A program made the position numbers and the translations under genes. Below, piece after piece: positions 47,709 to 58,979 of a DNA stretch of 64,000 nucleotides. This DNA is from Cinnamomum chago (Eukaryota > Streptophyta > Magnoliopsida > Laurales > Lauraceae), in assembly GCA_038049695.1 (NCBI GenBank), contig CP142456.1:68165922-68229921 (forward strand). Reading direction: 5' to 3'. The notes beneath the pieces are model-generated. The model worked only from the letters and a program-made list of their open reading frames with translations, did no database searches and had not been told where the DNA came from. Numbering within the stretch: the stretch's first letter is position 1; each line of letters opens with the position of its first letter.

Positions 47709-48290
47709 GGGACGGGATCACACAGGCTGCAGCCTGTTTTATCCCAAGCTGGACGCGTGCGAGGGCCCGTCGGATCCTGCCTGACGCTTATGCCTAATTT
47801 GAATTGCAAACAGTAACGAAATGAAATTGTCGCCCGCTCTTTCTGAAATCGTCTCCCCATTTCTCATTTCTCATTTCTCATTCCACAGAGCATCGATGAC
47901 CTGCTTCCAAAATCGCCTCTCTCTCTCGGACGACGACGACCGGCATCGACTGGAGAGCTCTCCATCTCTCGTTTTCCCCCTTTCTCATTCCTCTCCTCTG
48001 TCTCTCGCCTGAGTTTGTTCGCCTGAGTCAAACTCGCATCTCTCTCTCTCGGACGACAACGACGCGGCAGAGACGACCACCAGCCCTCCATCGCCTGCTC
48101 TCTGTCTCTCACGACGACGATCGGACGACGAGGGGAAGCTCTCTGTCTCTCGTCTGATCTCTCTCTCTCACGGCGACGCCGGACTCTCTCTCGCTGCTTC
48201 TCTCTCTGAAAGTGACGAAACCCTACCCTCTCTCAGAGCCTCATCTCTCCCAGCGAAGCTCTCTCCCTCCCTCGCCGGTCTAAACTCAGG
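47709..48290. repeat. Left arm of Pack-MULE-4
   Basis: Inverted copy of 56530-57040. Beyond the outer 68 bases it is CT- and cgacgacg-rich ('ctctcggacgacaacgac'), like a plant 5' leader. Transcription of cargo genes often starts within such arms; I see no clear TATA box. Confidence 0.75.
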
Positions 48291-50779
48291 TCTAAACTCC
48301 TTTTCAGATGTTACATGATATGCATGTTATTACCACAATCCCCATTACCCATTAATTGGCAACGAAAGTCCTTATAAAACCCCTTTCATAAGGAGTTTAG
48401 GGCATCGATACCATTGAAGCAGTGGGAGTGGAATGCATCAGCCCTTCTAGGAGAGCAAAGGAAAGAGGGATTAGGGAAGAGAGAAGCAAGAACCCCCTGT
48501 GATTAGGGTCCATCTTCTTCTTCTCCAATTCTTCATGAGACCTTGCTGTTTTTAGTTCTAACATCCTTTTTTTTTTTGGAGTTGATTGAGCTTTTTTTTT
48601 TTTTCTTTTTTTTTTCCTTTACCGAAAACTGGGTGGGAATGGTATCAAAACGTTCTGCACCTCATGAGATTATTTTATACAAGTGCAATGGGGATCCTGC
48701 ACCTCCACCAAAATGGTCATTGAAAGGCCTTAATAAAATTTTGTTACTCCCTTGCTTGTTTTGGGATGAGAATTATGTAATACATTTAGGCCCTGTTTGG
48801 ATCCTCAGAACTTAGTTCTGTTGTAATAATCAGTTTACCTTCGAATCTATTATGCTGCAACTACTGCTTACCGCTGTAGTTGGTTATGGGACAAGGAACA
48901 ACACAACTGTAACTTATGGGTAACTTGATGTGCATTGTAGTTTTACCTAATGAAATTTGTAGTTTTACCTACAGTGGTGAGACCTTGTCTTGTGCACTGT
49001 TTAAAAACTCAAAAGAAAGCCCGCATGAGGCAGGTTGATTACAACTTGGTCGAGAGTTAATTGACTTGACCTAGACTCGGTCCAACTCTGCAAAACCAGT
49101 GCAAAAATTTGTTACCAAGTTATATTTGTTATATTTTTATACCGAAAATCTTCATTTATAACTCTTTGAATGAAACTCTCGTTCAGAATCTAGTTTTGGG
49201 TTCATAAACAATGATCTTATGTTTTCAGAATGAGATCGTGTTATGGGGCATTACAATCACAACTGTTCAATGTTATTTATGAACACCTAGTTGTTGTTGT
49301 TGTTGTTGTTTCCTTTTCCTTTTCTATGTATTAAATAACTAGTTTATACCCTTGAAAAAGTTGTCAGGTGCTATTAGGCAAGACCTTTAAATTTTCTTCA
49401 CTTCTTAGACTCAACTTATAATTCTAATTCTTAAATGCAGGATAAAAGCAATGTTGTCTTACTAGTTAGTGTCTTACTGTAATGTGGTTGGGTGCTGTGT
49501 TTTGGGATTTTTGCATTGTTCCAGTTTTCAGGCTACGGTTCTCTGTGATCGATGTGCAGCTCCACATGGTGGAAGTGTTGGTTATTTTGGTTTATGAACT
49601 TCATTAGCCGATTGTTTGCTTTTTGTATGATGTTTGCAGTACTATTTTTACCTTCCCAAAATATCTTGAGAAAAATGTTCAATTCTGATTGGAGGTCGTG
49701 GTTCCAATCAGCAGACTTTTCAATAAAATTAATTGTGAAAATTCGTATTGAATCGTGGCCCATCCATAGTTTATAAAACTCAACTGATGGAAGGACATAG
49801 AGTCAAGTAACTCAGATGAATGTGTTTAGGATTTTTGCAGAGTCAATTTGACTTGGTGCCACTCGAATTGAATTATGGAGTACTTCAATTAGGGGGAGGG
49901 TACAAAGAAAGGTATAGAAGGTGGAGTAAAGCTCGGGCAAAGATTAAGACTCGTTCCCCTTTTATCATCCTAGCCTCAAGTTTTTAAGAATATAATTGCA
50001 ATCTTCCATCAAGGCCTAACTCAAGGGTGCACAATGGTCAGACAAAGGGTCGAAGTTACCATTTAATGGTTGAAAGGTGGGAAAATGGGCAGAAATGAGG
50101 AAGGAGCTAGAGGGTTTCAAGTTATTCAATATAACTACCATGCCAAGTAGTTTCAGAAGACCCTACAGTCTCTAGCCCTTTTTTGTAATGCCTTCTGTTT
50201 TAATAAATTTATCCTGCTAGCCATCAAAGAATGTATGGTGCATTACAGTCATAGCAGTGTCAAATTGGGATGTGTTCATTGTGAGGAGTTGGTCAGTTGG
50301 GTTGATTATAGTCACTAAATAATTGATTGGTCATCATTTGCAAGGATCACTCTTAAAATTTTACGTTCCAATCTTCTTCTTACAGATCTGCCTTTCAAAA
50401 GCAAAAAAATAAGACTCAAAACACCCATTAATTATTTCACACAAACAAGATCCATGAGACAAAACTAAATACAAATTTCATTAGGTAAAACTACAATTGC
50501 AGTGTATAGAATCAAATTATTCAAGTTGCAAGTGGAAAAGTGATGGACATGTTGATGAAGATTTCTATTTCTTTCATTCATTTCATATGATTCTAAAATT
50601 TCACATGGAATGTTGTTTTTTCGTTGAATAGATATCTCTTTTGGCAGAAATATCTCAACTTTTCCCATTTGAGTTGCTAGCTTTTGAAAGTTATGTCTGA
50701 ACTCTTTTATCTGATGTTATCATTTTGTTTAAAGACTTTTTGTTTAATTTTTCTTCCCACAATGGGAATAGGCTTACAA
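48291..50779. other. Pack-MULE-4 left interior, no clear gene
   Basis: Intron-like, T-rich DNA. A possible captured exon near 48640-48800 encodes MVSKRSAPHEIILYKCNGD (plus strand), and another open stretch lies near 49527-49610; I can name neither. The long poly-T at 48569-48615 is noncoding. Confidence 0.4.
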
Positions 50780-51277
50780 ATGTCGTCAGCATCGTCTTCC
50801 GTTAGAAAATTAGATTGGGCTCCAAAGTGCCCATGTGGGCATGGGTTTATGATTTTAAAGACATCTCGTACGGCCCAGAATCCAGGACGAAGATTTTGGA
50901 AATGCCCGGATTTACACGTAAGTATTAATAGATTTCAACTTCTTAAATTACTATGTATTCTCACTCTAAAATTAATATTTCTTTTGCTATGAATTTGTGT
51001 GTAGGGAGAAGGAGGTTGTGGGTTTTTTATTTGGATGGATGAGGCTGCGATTGAAAATTCACCGGTCCGAAGTATGGGACGTGTGCAAAGCGAACGAAGA
51101 GAATATGAAATGAGAACGTTACTTGAAGAGATGAAGCAGGAGATAAAATCTTTGAGAGAAAGTGTTGAAGCTCATAATGTTCAGCCGCAACACCCAAATT
51201 ATACTAGCTATATATTGATGATGTTTATACTATTTGTTGCATATGTATGGACTTCAAACTTGGCAACCCGAGCTTAG
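50780..51277 (+). CDS. Small GRF-type zinc-finger protein with coiled coil and C-terminal membrane segment
   Basis: Two exons, 50780-50917 and 51005-51277, join in phase (donor gtaagt, acceptor tgtgtag) and give about 136 residues. Residues about 10-60 form a GRF zinc finger: CPCGHG, QNPGRRFWKCP, then GGCGFFIWMDE after the junction. It is followed by a charged helix (EMRTLLEEMKQEIKSLRESV) and one hydrophobic segment near the C-terminus (YILMMFILFVAYVW). GRF fingers bind nucleic acid in larger proteins; the function of these short plant versions is not known to me. ATG 50780 is chosen because it precedes the finger directly; an upstream in-frame ATG at 50762 would add six residues. No stop or frameshift, so it is the only intact-looking frame in Pack-MULE-4. 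Confidence 0.75.
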
Positions 51278-51740
51278 CCATCTCTGTTAGTTTTTTCTTT
51301 TTTTTTCAATGTTGAGTGTTGAATGTTGATTTATGGAATGTCCAGATGCACTCTTTTTCTTATTTATGTTCACTGTTGAGTTTAAAATAGTTGATGTTGA
51401 AGCGAATGTTAAATGTGAATGTGGAATGATCATGTTGGATTTCTTTTTGTCCCATGTTGATATGTGTATCATGTTGAATGGTTCCTACATAAGTGTTGTT
51501 GGCCTTGCTCATGATGAGCATGAGCATGGTGCTGAATCTGAAAATTTGTTAATGTCGAGTAAGAAAGGTGATGTTGGTGTTGAATCTGGATGCTTGTGCT
51601 GATTATAGGTGAATGAATGGTTGGTTTGATGTTGAATAAGAATGAAAAATGTTGATGTTTTAAGTGATGGGCAACAACAGGTTGAGTTTGAATGTGGAAG
51701 TTATAGGTGAGTGGTTGGTTTGATGTTGAATAAGAATGGT
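51278..51740. other. Region 3' of the GRF gene
   Basis: Degenerate 'gttgaatgttgatgttga' phrases dominate, probably 3' untranslated sequence that expanded by slippage. Frames here are not supported as genes. Confidence 0.4.
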
Positions 51741-53105
51741 GAATGATAATCTGAGTAGCCCTGTTTAGGTCACCGTTTGACCCACTTCCGGATGGTATTT
51801 TTTCATGAAAATTGGGGAACTCGAAGTCCATATAATGAACTTAAAATTTGCATTTTTTGGTTTAAAAAAAATAGCGTTTGCCTAGCATTACAGTCGCGCA
51901 CTTTTGGAACCCAGTCATTCAAGTCTGCCAAAAACCAATCTGAGTAGCCCTGTTTAGGTCATCGTTTGACCCACTTCCGGAGGGATTTTTTTCCTGAAAA
52001 TTGGGGAACTCGAAGTCCATATAATGAACTTAAAATATGCATTTTTTGGTTTAAAAAAATAGCGTCTGCCTAGCGGTCCAGTCGCGCACTTTTCCAACCC
52101 AGTCAGTCAAATCTGCCAGATTGGTTTTTGGCAGATTTGACTGACTGGGTTCCAAAAGTGCGCGACTGGAACACTATGCAGACGCAATTTTTTTTTAACA
52201 AAAAAATTCAGATTTTAAGTTCATTATATGGACTTCGAGTTCCCCAATTTTCATGAAAAAAATGCCTCCGGAAGTGGGTCAAACGGTGACCTAAACAGGG
52301 GTACTCAGATTGGTTTTTGGCAGACTTGAATGACTGGGTTCCAAAAGTGCGCGACGGTAACGCTAGGCAAACGTTATTTTTTTTAAACCAAAAAATGCAG
52401 ATTTTAAGTTCATTATATGGACTTCGAGTTCCCCAATTTTCATGAAAAAATACCATCCGGAAGTGGGTCAAACGGTGACCTAAACAGGACAGATTGGTTT
52501 TCGGCAGAATTCACTGACTGGGTTCCAAAAGTGCACGACTGTAACGCTGGGCAAACACGAATTTTTTTTAACCAAAAATTTCAGATTTCAAGTTGATTAT
52601 ATGGACTTCGAGTTCCCCAATTTTCATGAAAAAATACCCTCCGGAAGTGGGTCAAACGGTGACCTAAACAGGGCTACTCAGATTGGTTTTCTGCAGAATT
52701 CACTGACTGAGTTCTAAAATTGCGCGATTGGAACGCTGGGCAAACACGAATTTTTTTTAACCAAAAATTGCAGATTTCAAGTTTATTATATGGACTTCGA
52801 GTTCCCCAATTTTCATGAAAAAATACCCTCCGGAAGTGGGTCAAACGGTGACCTAAACAGGGCTACTCAGATTGGTCTTCCGCAGAGTTCACTGACTGAG
52901 TTCCAAAATTGCGCGATTGGAACGCTGGGCAAACACGAATTTTTCTTAACCAAAAATTGTAGATTTCAAGTTTATTATATGGACTTCGAGTTCCCCAATT
53001 TTCATGAAAAAATACCCTCTGGAAGTGGGTCAAAGAGTGACCTAAACAGGGCTACTCAGATTGGTTTTCGGCGAATTTTTTTTAACCAAAAATTGCAGAT
53101 TTCAA
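51741..53105. repeat. 188-bp repeat array with an internal inversion
   Basis: Two units in one orientation (key phrase gaactcgaagtccat at 51816 and 52004) are followed by five in the other (ggacttcgagttcccc at 52230, 52419, 52603, 52792, 52981). The turning point is a near-perfect palindrome at about 52095-52165, around 'ggtttttggcagatttgactg'. A peptide beginning MDFEFPNFHEKIP in several frames is just this unit translated. Confidence 0.85.
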
Positions 53106-53289
53106 GGAGAACATGATAAAATCAAAATTAAAAAAATAAATTTTAACCCTGCGATTACCAATGGAACATATTCACTAATTGGCAAACATGGATCCTTACA
53201 GTCGAAACAACTAAACAAATCTCAACCACAAAACCATTCATACTAGTTCTGAAAATTGAATATAGAAAATGCCCTACAACATGGTTAAA

Positions 53290-53471
53290 CAAGGTGCTGG
53301 GCATCTAAAGATTCAGTCTACTTGACAAACAGATACATTAACCTTGACAAACAGATACATTAAAGATTGAGTCTACTTGACAAACAAATACATTAACCTT
53401 GACAAACAGATACATTAAAGATTCAGTCTACAAACAGATACATTAAAGATTCAGTCTACTTGACAAACAAA
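53290..53471. repeat. Short tandem of 'gacaaacagatacattaaag'
   Basis: About five degenerate copies of a 30-45-base unit ('agattcagtctacttgac' and 'aaacagatacattaa') adjoin the broken end of the SRP-receptor fragment, and may mark the capture or repair junction. Confidence 0.6.
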
Positions 53472-53745
53472 CTTGACATTAAGCTTTTTTAGGTCTGTGT
53501 AAGACTGTCCGCAGCCAACAAACATCACAGGGGCTCCAGAAATATAAACCATGGTCAAAGCAGCTCCAACCTGCATGAGAGTTCATGTTATGTTAGATGG
53601 CTCCCAAAAAATATCACATCCATCATGATTTGCTTGCACCTCTACCCAACAGTCAGCATACCTTGTCATCAATGGTATCAAAGTTTGTGAGCAAGATGCC
53701 GTCAATCAATCTCGCATTAGGTGCAGTTGAGAGATCCGCTAATTT
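53472..53745 (-). pseudogene. SRPRA-like: Captured 3' exons of SRP receptor alpha subunit (GTPase C-terminus)
   Basis: Exon 53662-53745 encodes KLADLSTAPNARLIDGILL followed by TNFDTIDDK. After an intron, exon 53472-53570 encodes VGAALTMVYISGAPVMFVGC followed by GQSYTDLKKLNVK. Both are the conserved closing segment of the NG GTPase domain of the signal-recognition-particle receptor at the ER membrane. Homology stops after NVK; the reading runs into unrelated tandem repeats and a stop, so the natural C-terminus is lost. Splice borders fit in phase and there is no internal stop. The N-terminal SRX and the rest of the GTPase domain are absent. This is cargo of Pack-MULE-4. Confidence 0.9.
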
Positions 53746-53910
53746 CTGCACAGCATAAGAGAAGTCAATATTAACAATATGTCCAGGGGGATTGGTGGGT
53801 TAATCTATGTGCAAGTACAGCTAGAAATCAAAGCATCTCAAGTCCAAAAAATGTTGCTTAAAGAAAGTTTTGACATTAGATTGTTGTTATGCTTTTTCCA
53901 TTCATTGCAG

Positions 53911-53985
53911 GTGAAAGTTGCTCTTGCAAAAGCTCGTCTTGAATTCTCCAATCTCATCGACAGAATTGATTTCACAAAGAGCTAG
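53911..53985 (+). other. Unidentified exon-like segment ending in a stop
   Basis: After a strong acceptor (ttttccattcattgcag) an open segment encodes VKVALAKARLEFSNLIDRID, FTKS and a TAG stop. It looks like the last exon of a captured host gene on the plus strand, but I do not recognise the protein. Confidence 0.4.
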
Positions 53986-54300
53986 GAATGGACAGGTTCA
54001 CCTAGGAATCTTGGTCAAGCAAGTTGAAGTCTGTTAGTTTTACTGCTGTTCCTCTGTTTGTGATTTCTTGCTGTGTCACAACAATACTACATTATGACCT
54101 GAGTTTTTCATGAGATTTTTTTTTTTTTGGCTGTTAGTTGGTTTTACTGGTTCCTCTGTGATTTCTTACTGAGTCTATCTCTACATCCAGATATGTATGT
54201 CTAAAGTTTTGGGTGCTCCAGAAGTTTCAACTATTCTGCAGAAATTTAGTTTTAATCCTTATCTTGTTATTTTCATGGCTAGAAGCTTTGGAAAACCTTA

Positions 54301-54402
54301 GGAGGTGGAATTAGACATACTAAAGAAGCCATCTCTGATCATGGGTTCTTTTCTAGGAAATTTGCAGGAAGCCATCTTTACCATGAATGCTAAAACCACA
54401 CA
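54301..54402 (+). other. Unidentified exon-like segment
   Basis: Open plus-strand segment encoding EVELDILKKPSLIMGSFLGN and LQEAIFTMNAKTTQ, followed by a gtatat donor. It has the look of an internal exon of a captured gene. Not identified. Confidence 0.35.
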
Positions 54403-56529
54403 GGTATATTCTCCATTTTCTGTGAAAATATGTTGTTTTTTTATTTCCACTCGCCACGTCTTAGGGCTTTTCTGTGTACATTTATCCATCACAGTATCTT
54501 TTGGTGTTTTATTTTCTGTGTAAAGGAGAACTGAAGAGTTCATTTCTACAGGAAATTGTTCTCTGATTTATGAATTGTTTCTCCTGTTATTAAAGATAGT
54601 TGTCTCTGATATTCAGTGCATCATGTATACATGTTCCTTAATGTCATTATAGACTTCCATGCTTTTAGCCTTCTTTGCCAACATCACTTCTTCAGTTGCT
54701 TTTGACATGGTTTCCTTTTCTTCTAATGATAGAATTGATGCATATGGGTGAAACTGTAACATTTTTTTTTTTATTTTGAGTTCTCCTCTAGACAATGTAT
54801 AAAATAGAATCTCCTGTGCATTGCAGGTGATTAGGATAGTGATTATAGTGGCATGTGGAACTATTTTGTACAGCACTAGACAAAGAAAGACCAGGTCCTG
54901 GTAAATAGGGCTGGTAAAGTTGATTAAGCAAAGTCTGGTGATTGTTTAAGACATTGGGTGGCAGAAAAAGAACACTTTTGGCTAGCAAGGCTTATTTCAA
55001 AATGTCAGTAGAGGGGTGAGTGTGGTACTAGTGTTGGTCCAAAAGAGTCTTATTCTGTGATGCTTCAGTTTGTTTGTGTAGTTTGGTCTTTTCTTTTCTG
55101 TGTAGTAGGGTCTTTTCTTTTCTCTATCCTAGTTTTTTCTTTGGCTCTGTGATGTTCCAAAGTATATAATCTTTATCAAAGACAATACTAAGTAAATGAT
55201 GGGTTTTGTGTAAACTGTATCTCTGTCAAAGTGGTGTCTTCTAATTGCTTTCAAATCGTTTCCAGCCTAGCCTTTACTTCTAGCTGTTTAAAGCTATTAG
55301 TTTAGATGAGGAAGGTAAAATATTGAAATCTTAATGGTAGGCATGCAGTCACGAGTCTGATGTATTTTGGTAAGCAGTTCTTCATTTTTTTTCTGGAATT
55401 AAAGCATGAATGCATTACTTTCCTCTATGAAAATATCACGCAGGAAGAATTGCTTGCAGCTGCTAGAGTCTAAAGATGGTACCAGACCGGTCTTCAGTGA
55501 ATCTGCCCTACAGTAAAATTTAGATGGCTAGAAATGTTTGATGTAAACTCCATTTTTCTGGTTGCTTGCTTTTTGGTCGGTTTAGGACTACAGGCATACC
55601 ACATAGCTGGGCAGGGTGGCATTCCAAGTTTTCAATCAAAGGAACCCTTGGTATGCTTTTCAAAGCATCAAAGAGAGGTGGAACTCTGAAGGGGCTTGTG
55701 GTTTGGAAGTACAATTGAGGTACTTCCAAACAACCAGCAAAGGGGGAAGATCATATATTTCATTGAACTTGCACAAGGGACTCACTCACTTACTAGCTGA
55801 GAATCTTTGCATTGGCAAAGATTTCCAGGTTAAGTTAATTCAACGCTGAATTACCCAGATGGGATTCTCCGTGCTGACCATGCTGGGTCTTTTTGTTTTA
55901 GTAGATGAAAGTCACTGTTTGACCCAAAGCTATATTCCATCCTATATTGTACTCAGATTTGGCCTTTATGCATGACTAAATTTGAAGACAGTGAAATTTA
56001 AAGACTACAGTGATGAGATCTAATATGAAAGACAATGAAATTTAAAGAATGCCATTCCATTCCAATCATTTTCACATATTCCATCCATTCCAATCATTTT
56101 CACATTTTTTTTTTGACAGCCCAAAAACTATCAGCTTCCTTACTCAAGTCAGGGAAAAAAAAAATTGAATAAATAAACGATCATCAATACTATCTCTACT
56201 CAGAGATTTTGAGCCTCAATGGGAAGTGAATGCAATCCAAATAAACGCCATTATGACCTTAGCATGTCCAGGAGAACAAGGAAATCCACAACCTCATCAG
56301 CAAACTCTTCTGATCAAAATGGTGAGTTAGAGGATTATGCTGATCAAAATGGTGAGTTCGTGGGCTCTGGTGATCAGGGTATTGCAGAAAACTCAACGAT
56401 AACTCAAAGAATACAAATCCATTGGCACTCTTCCAAAATGGAGAGCCTGATTGTTTCTTTTTTTTTTTTTTTAGCCCCTTTCATTTCAACCATATTTGAG
56501 TCACAAGATAATAAAAGGAGTTCATACCT
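54403..56529. other. Pack-MULE-4 right interior, possible captured pieces
   Basis: T-rich, intron-like. Exon-like pieces: a charged minus-strand segment near 54610-54750 (LSLEEKETMSKATEEVMLAK), a plus-strand stretch near 55610-55850, and a plus-strand start at 56219 (MGSECNPNKRHYDLSMSRRT) whose frame continues into a Ser/Asp-rich duplication (DQNGE twice). None identified. Confidence 0.35.
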
Positions 56530-57040
56530 GAGATGAAAGACCTGATTCAGACCGGCGAGGGAGGGAGACAGCTTCGCTGGGAGAGGGTTTCGTCGCTTTC
56601 AGAGAGAGAGAGAAGCAGCGAGGGAGAGTCCGGCGTCGCCGTGAGAGAGAGATCAGACGAGAGACAGCCGCGTCGTTGTCGTCCGACAGAGAGAGATGCG
56701 AGTTTGACTCAGGCGAACAGGCGATTCGATGAGAGAAAGGGAGGGAGACGAGAGACAGAGGAGAGGAATGAGAAAGGGGGAAAACGAGAGATGGAGGGCT
56801 GGTGGTCGTCGATGCCTCTCGTTGTCGTCCGAGAGAGACAGGCGAGAACAAACTCAGGCGATTCGATGATGAGAGAAAGGGAGAGAGACGAGAGACAGAG
56901 GAGGAATGAGATAGGGGGGAAAACTTTTTCATAAGAGCGGGAATCTCTTGCAGGGGAGCAATTCAGTCATAGGATCCGACGGGCCCTCGCACGCGTCCAG
57001 CTTGGGATAAAACAGGCTGCAGCCTGTGTGATCCCCTCCC
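56530..57040. repeat. Right arm of Pack-MULE-4
   Basis: Reverse complement of the left arm. Internally it has duplicated a block containing 'gggggaaaacgagagatgg' and lost others, so alignment is patchy beyond the outer 68 bases (56973-57040). Confidence 0.75.
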
Positions 57041-57145
57041 TATATATATATGAGTAATGCTACTTGGACAAACTTTTTGGCCAGAATTTTGGCCAACCCA
57101 TATGGTTTCCATTGAATATCCTATGATATTCAAGTAGACTTTTTG

Positions 57146-57975
57146 TATATATATATAGTAATCTTTCAAAGGTGAGCGCTATACAAGGCCCGCCAGTTTT
57201 GAAAATAAAAACGCCCCGTGAGTTTTACCAATGAGAAGAGAACGACGTTTACTGCATTGAATATTTGAATGGGTTGTCATATCAAAAACAAGGCAACTAA
57301 ATAGCTTGAATTACTCCTAATTTATAAGTCCTAATTTTTCTGTGGATGGCTCTGCTTTTTCTCCAAATTGTTTCCACTGACGTCTTGTGACATTAAAAAC
57401 TATTGCTATGAAAAAACTGTGGCCCACAAGCTAAATTGTTTGGATTAAATACATGGCCTACAAGCTCAAGTTGTTAGCAGGGCATAGTTCTCAGACGATA
57501 TATACCCCCAATGAATCTATCAATAGGGCCCACCACTGACCCAAACGGCTTGAAATCAACATCACTTTTTTTACTAGGGGCGGTAATCAAAGGTGTGATT
57601 TTTCAAGCGGGGGCCATTTATGATAAAAAAGAAAAGAAAAGATTATTACATAGTTGGCCATAAAAGAGATGGCTATTTAATTTGAATGGTTGGGATTTTT
57701 CATGAGTGTGCCCTCAACACCCACTCACCACATCTAAGTCATATTCTACAGTGGGACCACTTATGAAAATAAAAAATGATCATTAGATAAGGCGATTTAG
57801 AAGGCTGTTATGTGGCCCACTTATAAAAAATCAAATCCAATCAAAATAACTCTCAACTTATATGGTCCCTACTAGAATCTCATCCAAATATATAGGAGTT
57901 TAGCATATGTACATCCAACCATTAGAATATATCTCTCTCTCTCTTTGAAATTCAAGCCTTCTAGTTTATAGCGTC
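57146..57975. repeat. R2 repeat, copy c
   Basis: Matches 16112-17000 with several short deletions (for example near 57320 and 57590). Before it, 57050-57145 is a short segment not found in the other copies, containing 'ggccagaattttggcca'. Similarity ends near 57975, where sequence of the COMT locus begins. Confidence 0.75.
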
Positions 57976-58175
57976 TACGTGGAATATGACGAATTTTGCA
58001 ATACTAAATTGGAGCCCCAGCTTGAAGGCTTGATTTCCTTGCAACTTCTCTTCAGATTCATAGCAAGACTGGGTTCTTAGCTCTTGTAGCATAGAATAGT
58101 TTTATTGTAATTAGAATTCCCAACTCCCATTGCAACTAACCTTCCTAGGAGTCTTTGATGGAGATATATGTATAT

Positions 58176-58242
58176 TCCTATGAGAGCATCTCTCACCTTA
58201 CTAAGAGATAAGGTAGAAGCTTTCAGAGGTGCTCTCATAGGA
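58176..58242. other. Short nested hairpin in the COMT 3' flank
   Basis: TCCTATGAGAGCATCTCT pairs with AGAGGTGCTCTCATAGGA over 18 positions with one G-U wobble. An inner ACCTTA/TAAGGT pair lies in the loop. It could be a tiny inverted-repeat element remnant or a small RNA hairpin; I cannot tell which. Confidence 0.45.
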
Positions 58243-58979
58243 GCATCTTCCATATATATATATTCTAAGTAAATATTTAATGCAGAATATAAACTTTTTG
58301 GTGAGGACAACATAATATTATTATTTCGAGTCCTTTCAAAAATCCAATTCAATCATGGTATACCACTAAAATAAGTTTAAAATGTAATGCATCAAACTTA
58401 ACTTTTATCTACACCTTATTGAAAAGTAATAGGGTTCTATCACAATAAAATTATATTGTAACCATCTAAAATATTTTCAAATGACCCTGCTTCTATCACT
58501 TCTTTCACTGCTGATTTGGGAAGCCTTAAAATATGCACCTACTAAGATCAAATGAAGTTAATTTTAGGCAGGCTATTTCTTATCCATGCATTGGATTTCT
58601 GTCTATTTGTTCATTTCAATTTATTAAACGGGTTGGATGCCACAACGCCTAGTAAATTGCTTCAATGGCCTCTCAACTCAAATAGGTATAAGAGAGGAGA
58701 GGGATTAGGTGGTTCTGACCCGTTTTAACTGCCTGTCAGAATTTCTTGATCCTGGACTGACCCATACATGGTGTGGTTTGAGTTCTGGTCTGGTTGGGCG
58801 GTCAGGTCAGGTTCTGCCACCTTCACTCTATTATGCTTAAAATTACTTTTAGAAAGATTAAGCTGTAAACAAATCAGATGTAAGTTTGTAATCTCTTAGA
58901 TCCTTATTTAACATAGCATATGATGTCATCTCATAAACCTCTTTTAGAGCCTAAGGGCCCATGGAGGCAGAACTCACAA

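Larger units (their letters stand above)
47709..57040. mobile_element. Pack-MULE-4: 9.3-kb element with long inverted ends carrying host gene pieces
   Basis: The outer 68 bases of both ends are almost identical inverted copies (GGGACGGGATCACACAGGC against GGGAGGGGATCACACAGGC, through 'gcgtgcgagggcccgtcgg'). Looser similarity then extends to about 48290 at the left and 56530 at the right, with internal indels. Flanks are tatatatat (47700-47708, 57041-57049), a 9-base TSD but in simple sequence. It carries a GRF zinc-finger gene, two SRP-receptor-alpha exons, exon-like pieces and an inverted 188-bp array, but no MURA gene. Assignment to Mutator-like elements rests on TSD size, long arms and gene capture. 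Confidence 0.8.

Noticed and set aside
51469-53116. Frames beginning MDFEFPNFHEKIP on both strands
   Set aside because: The same 188-bp unit is translated repeatedly; there is no independent evidence of a protein.
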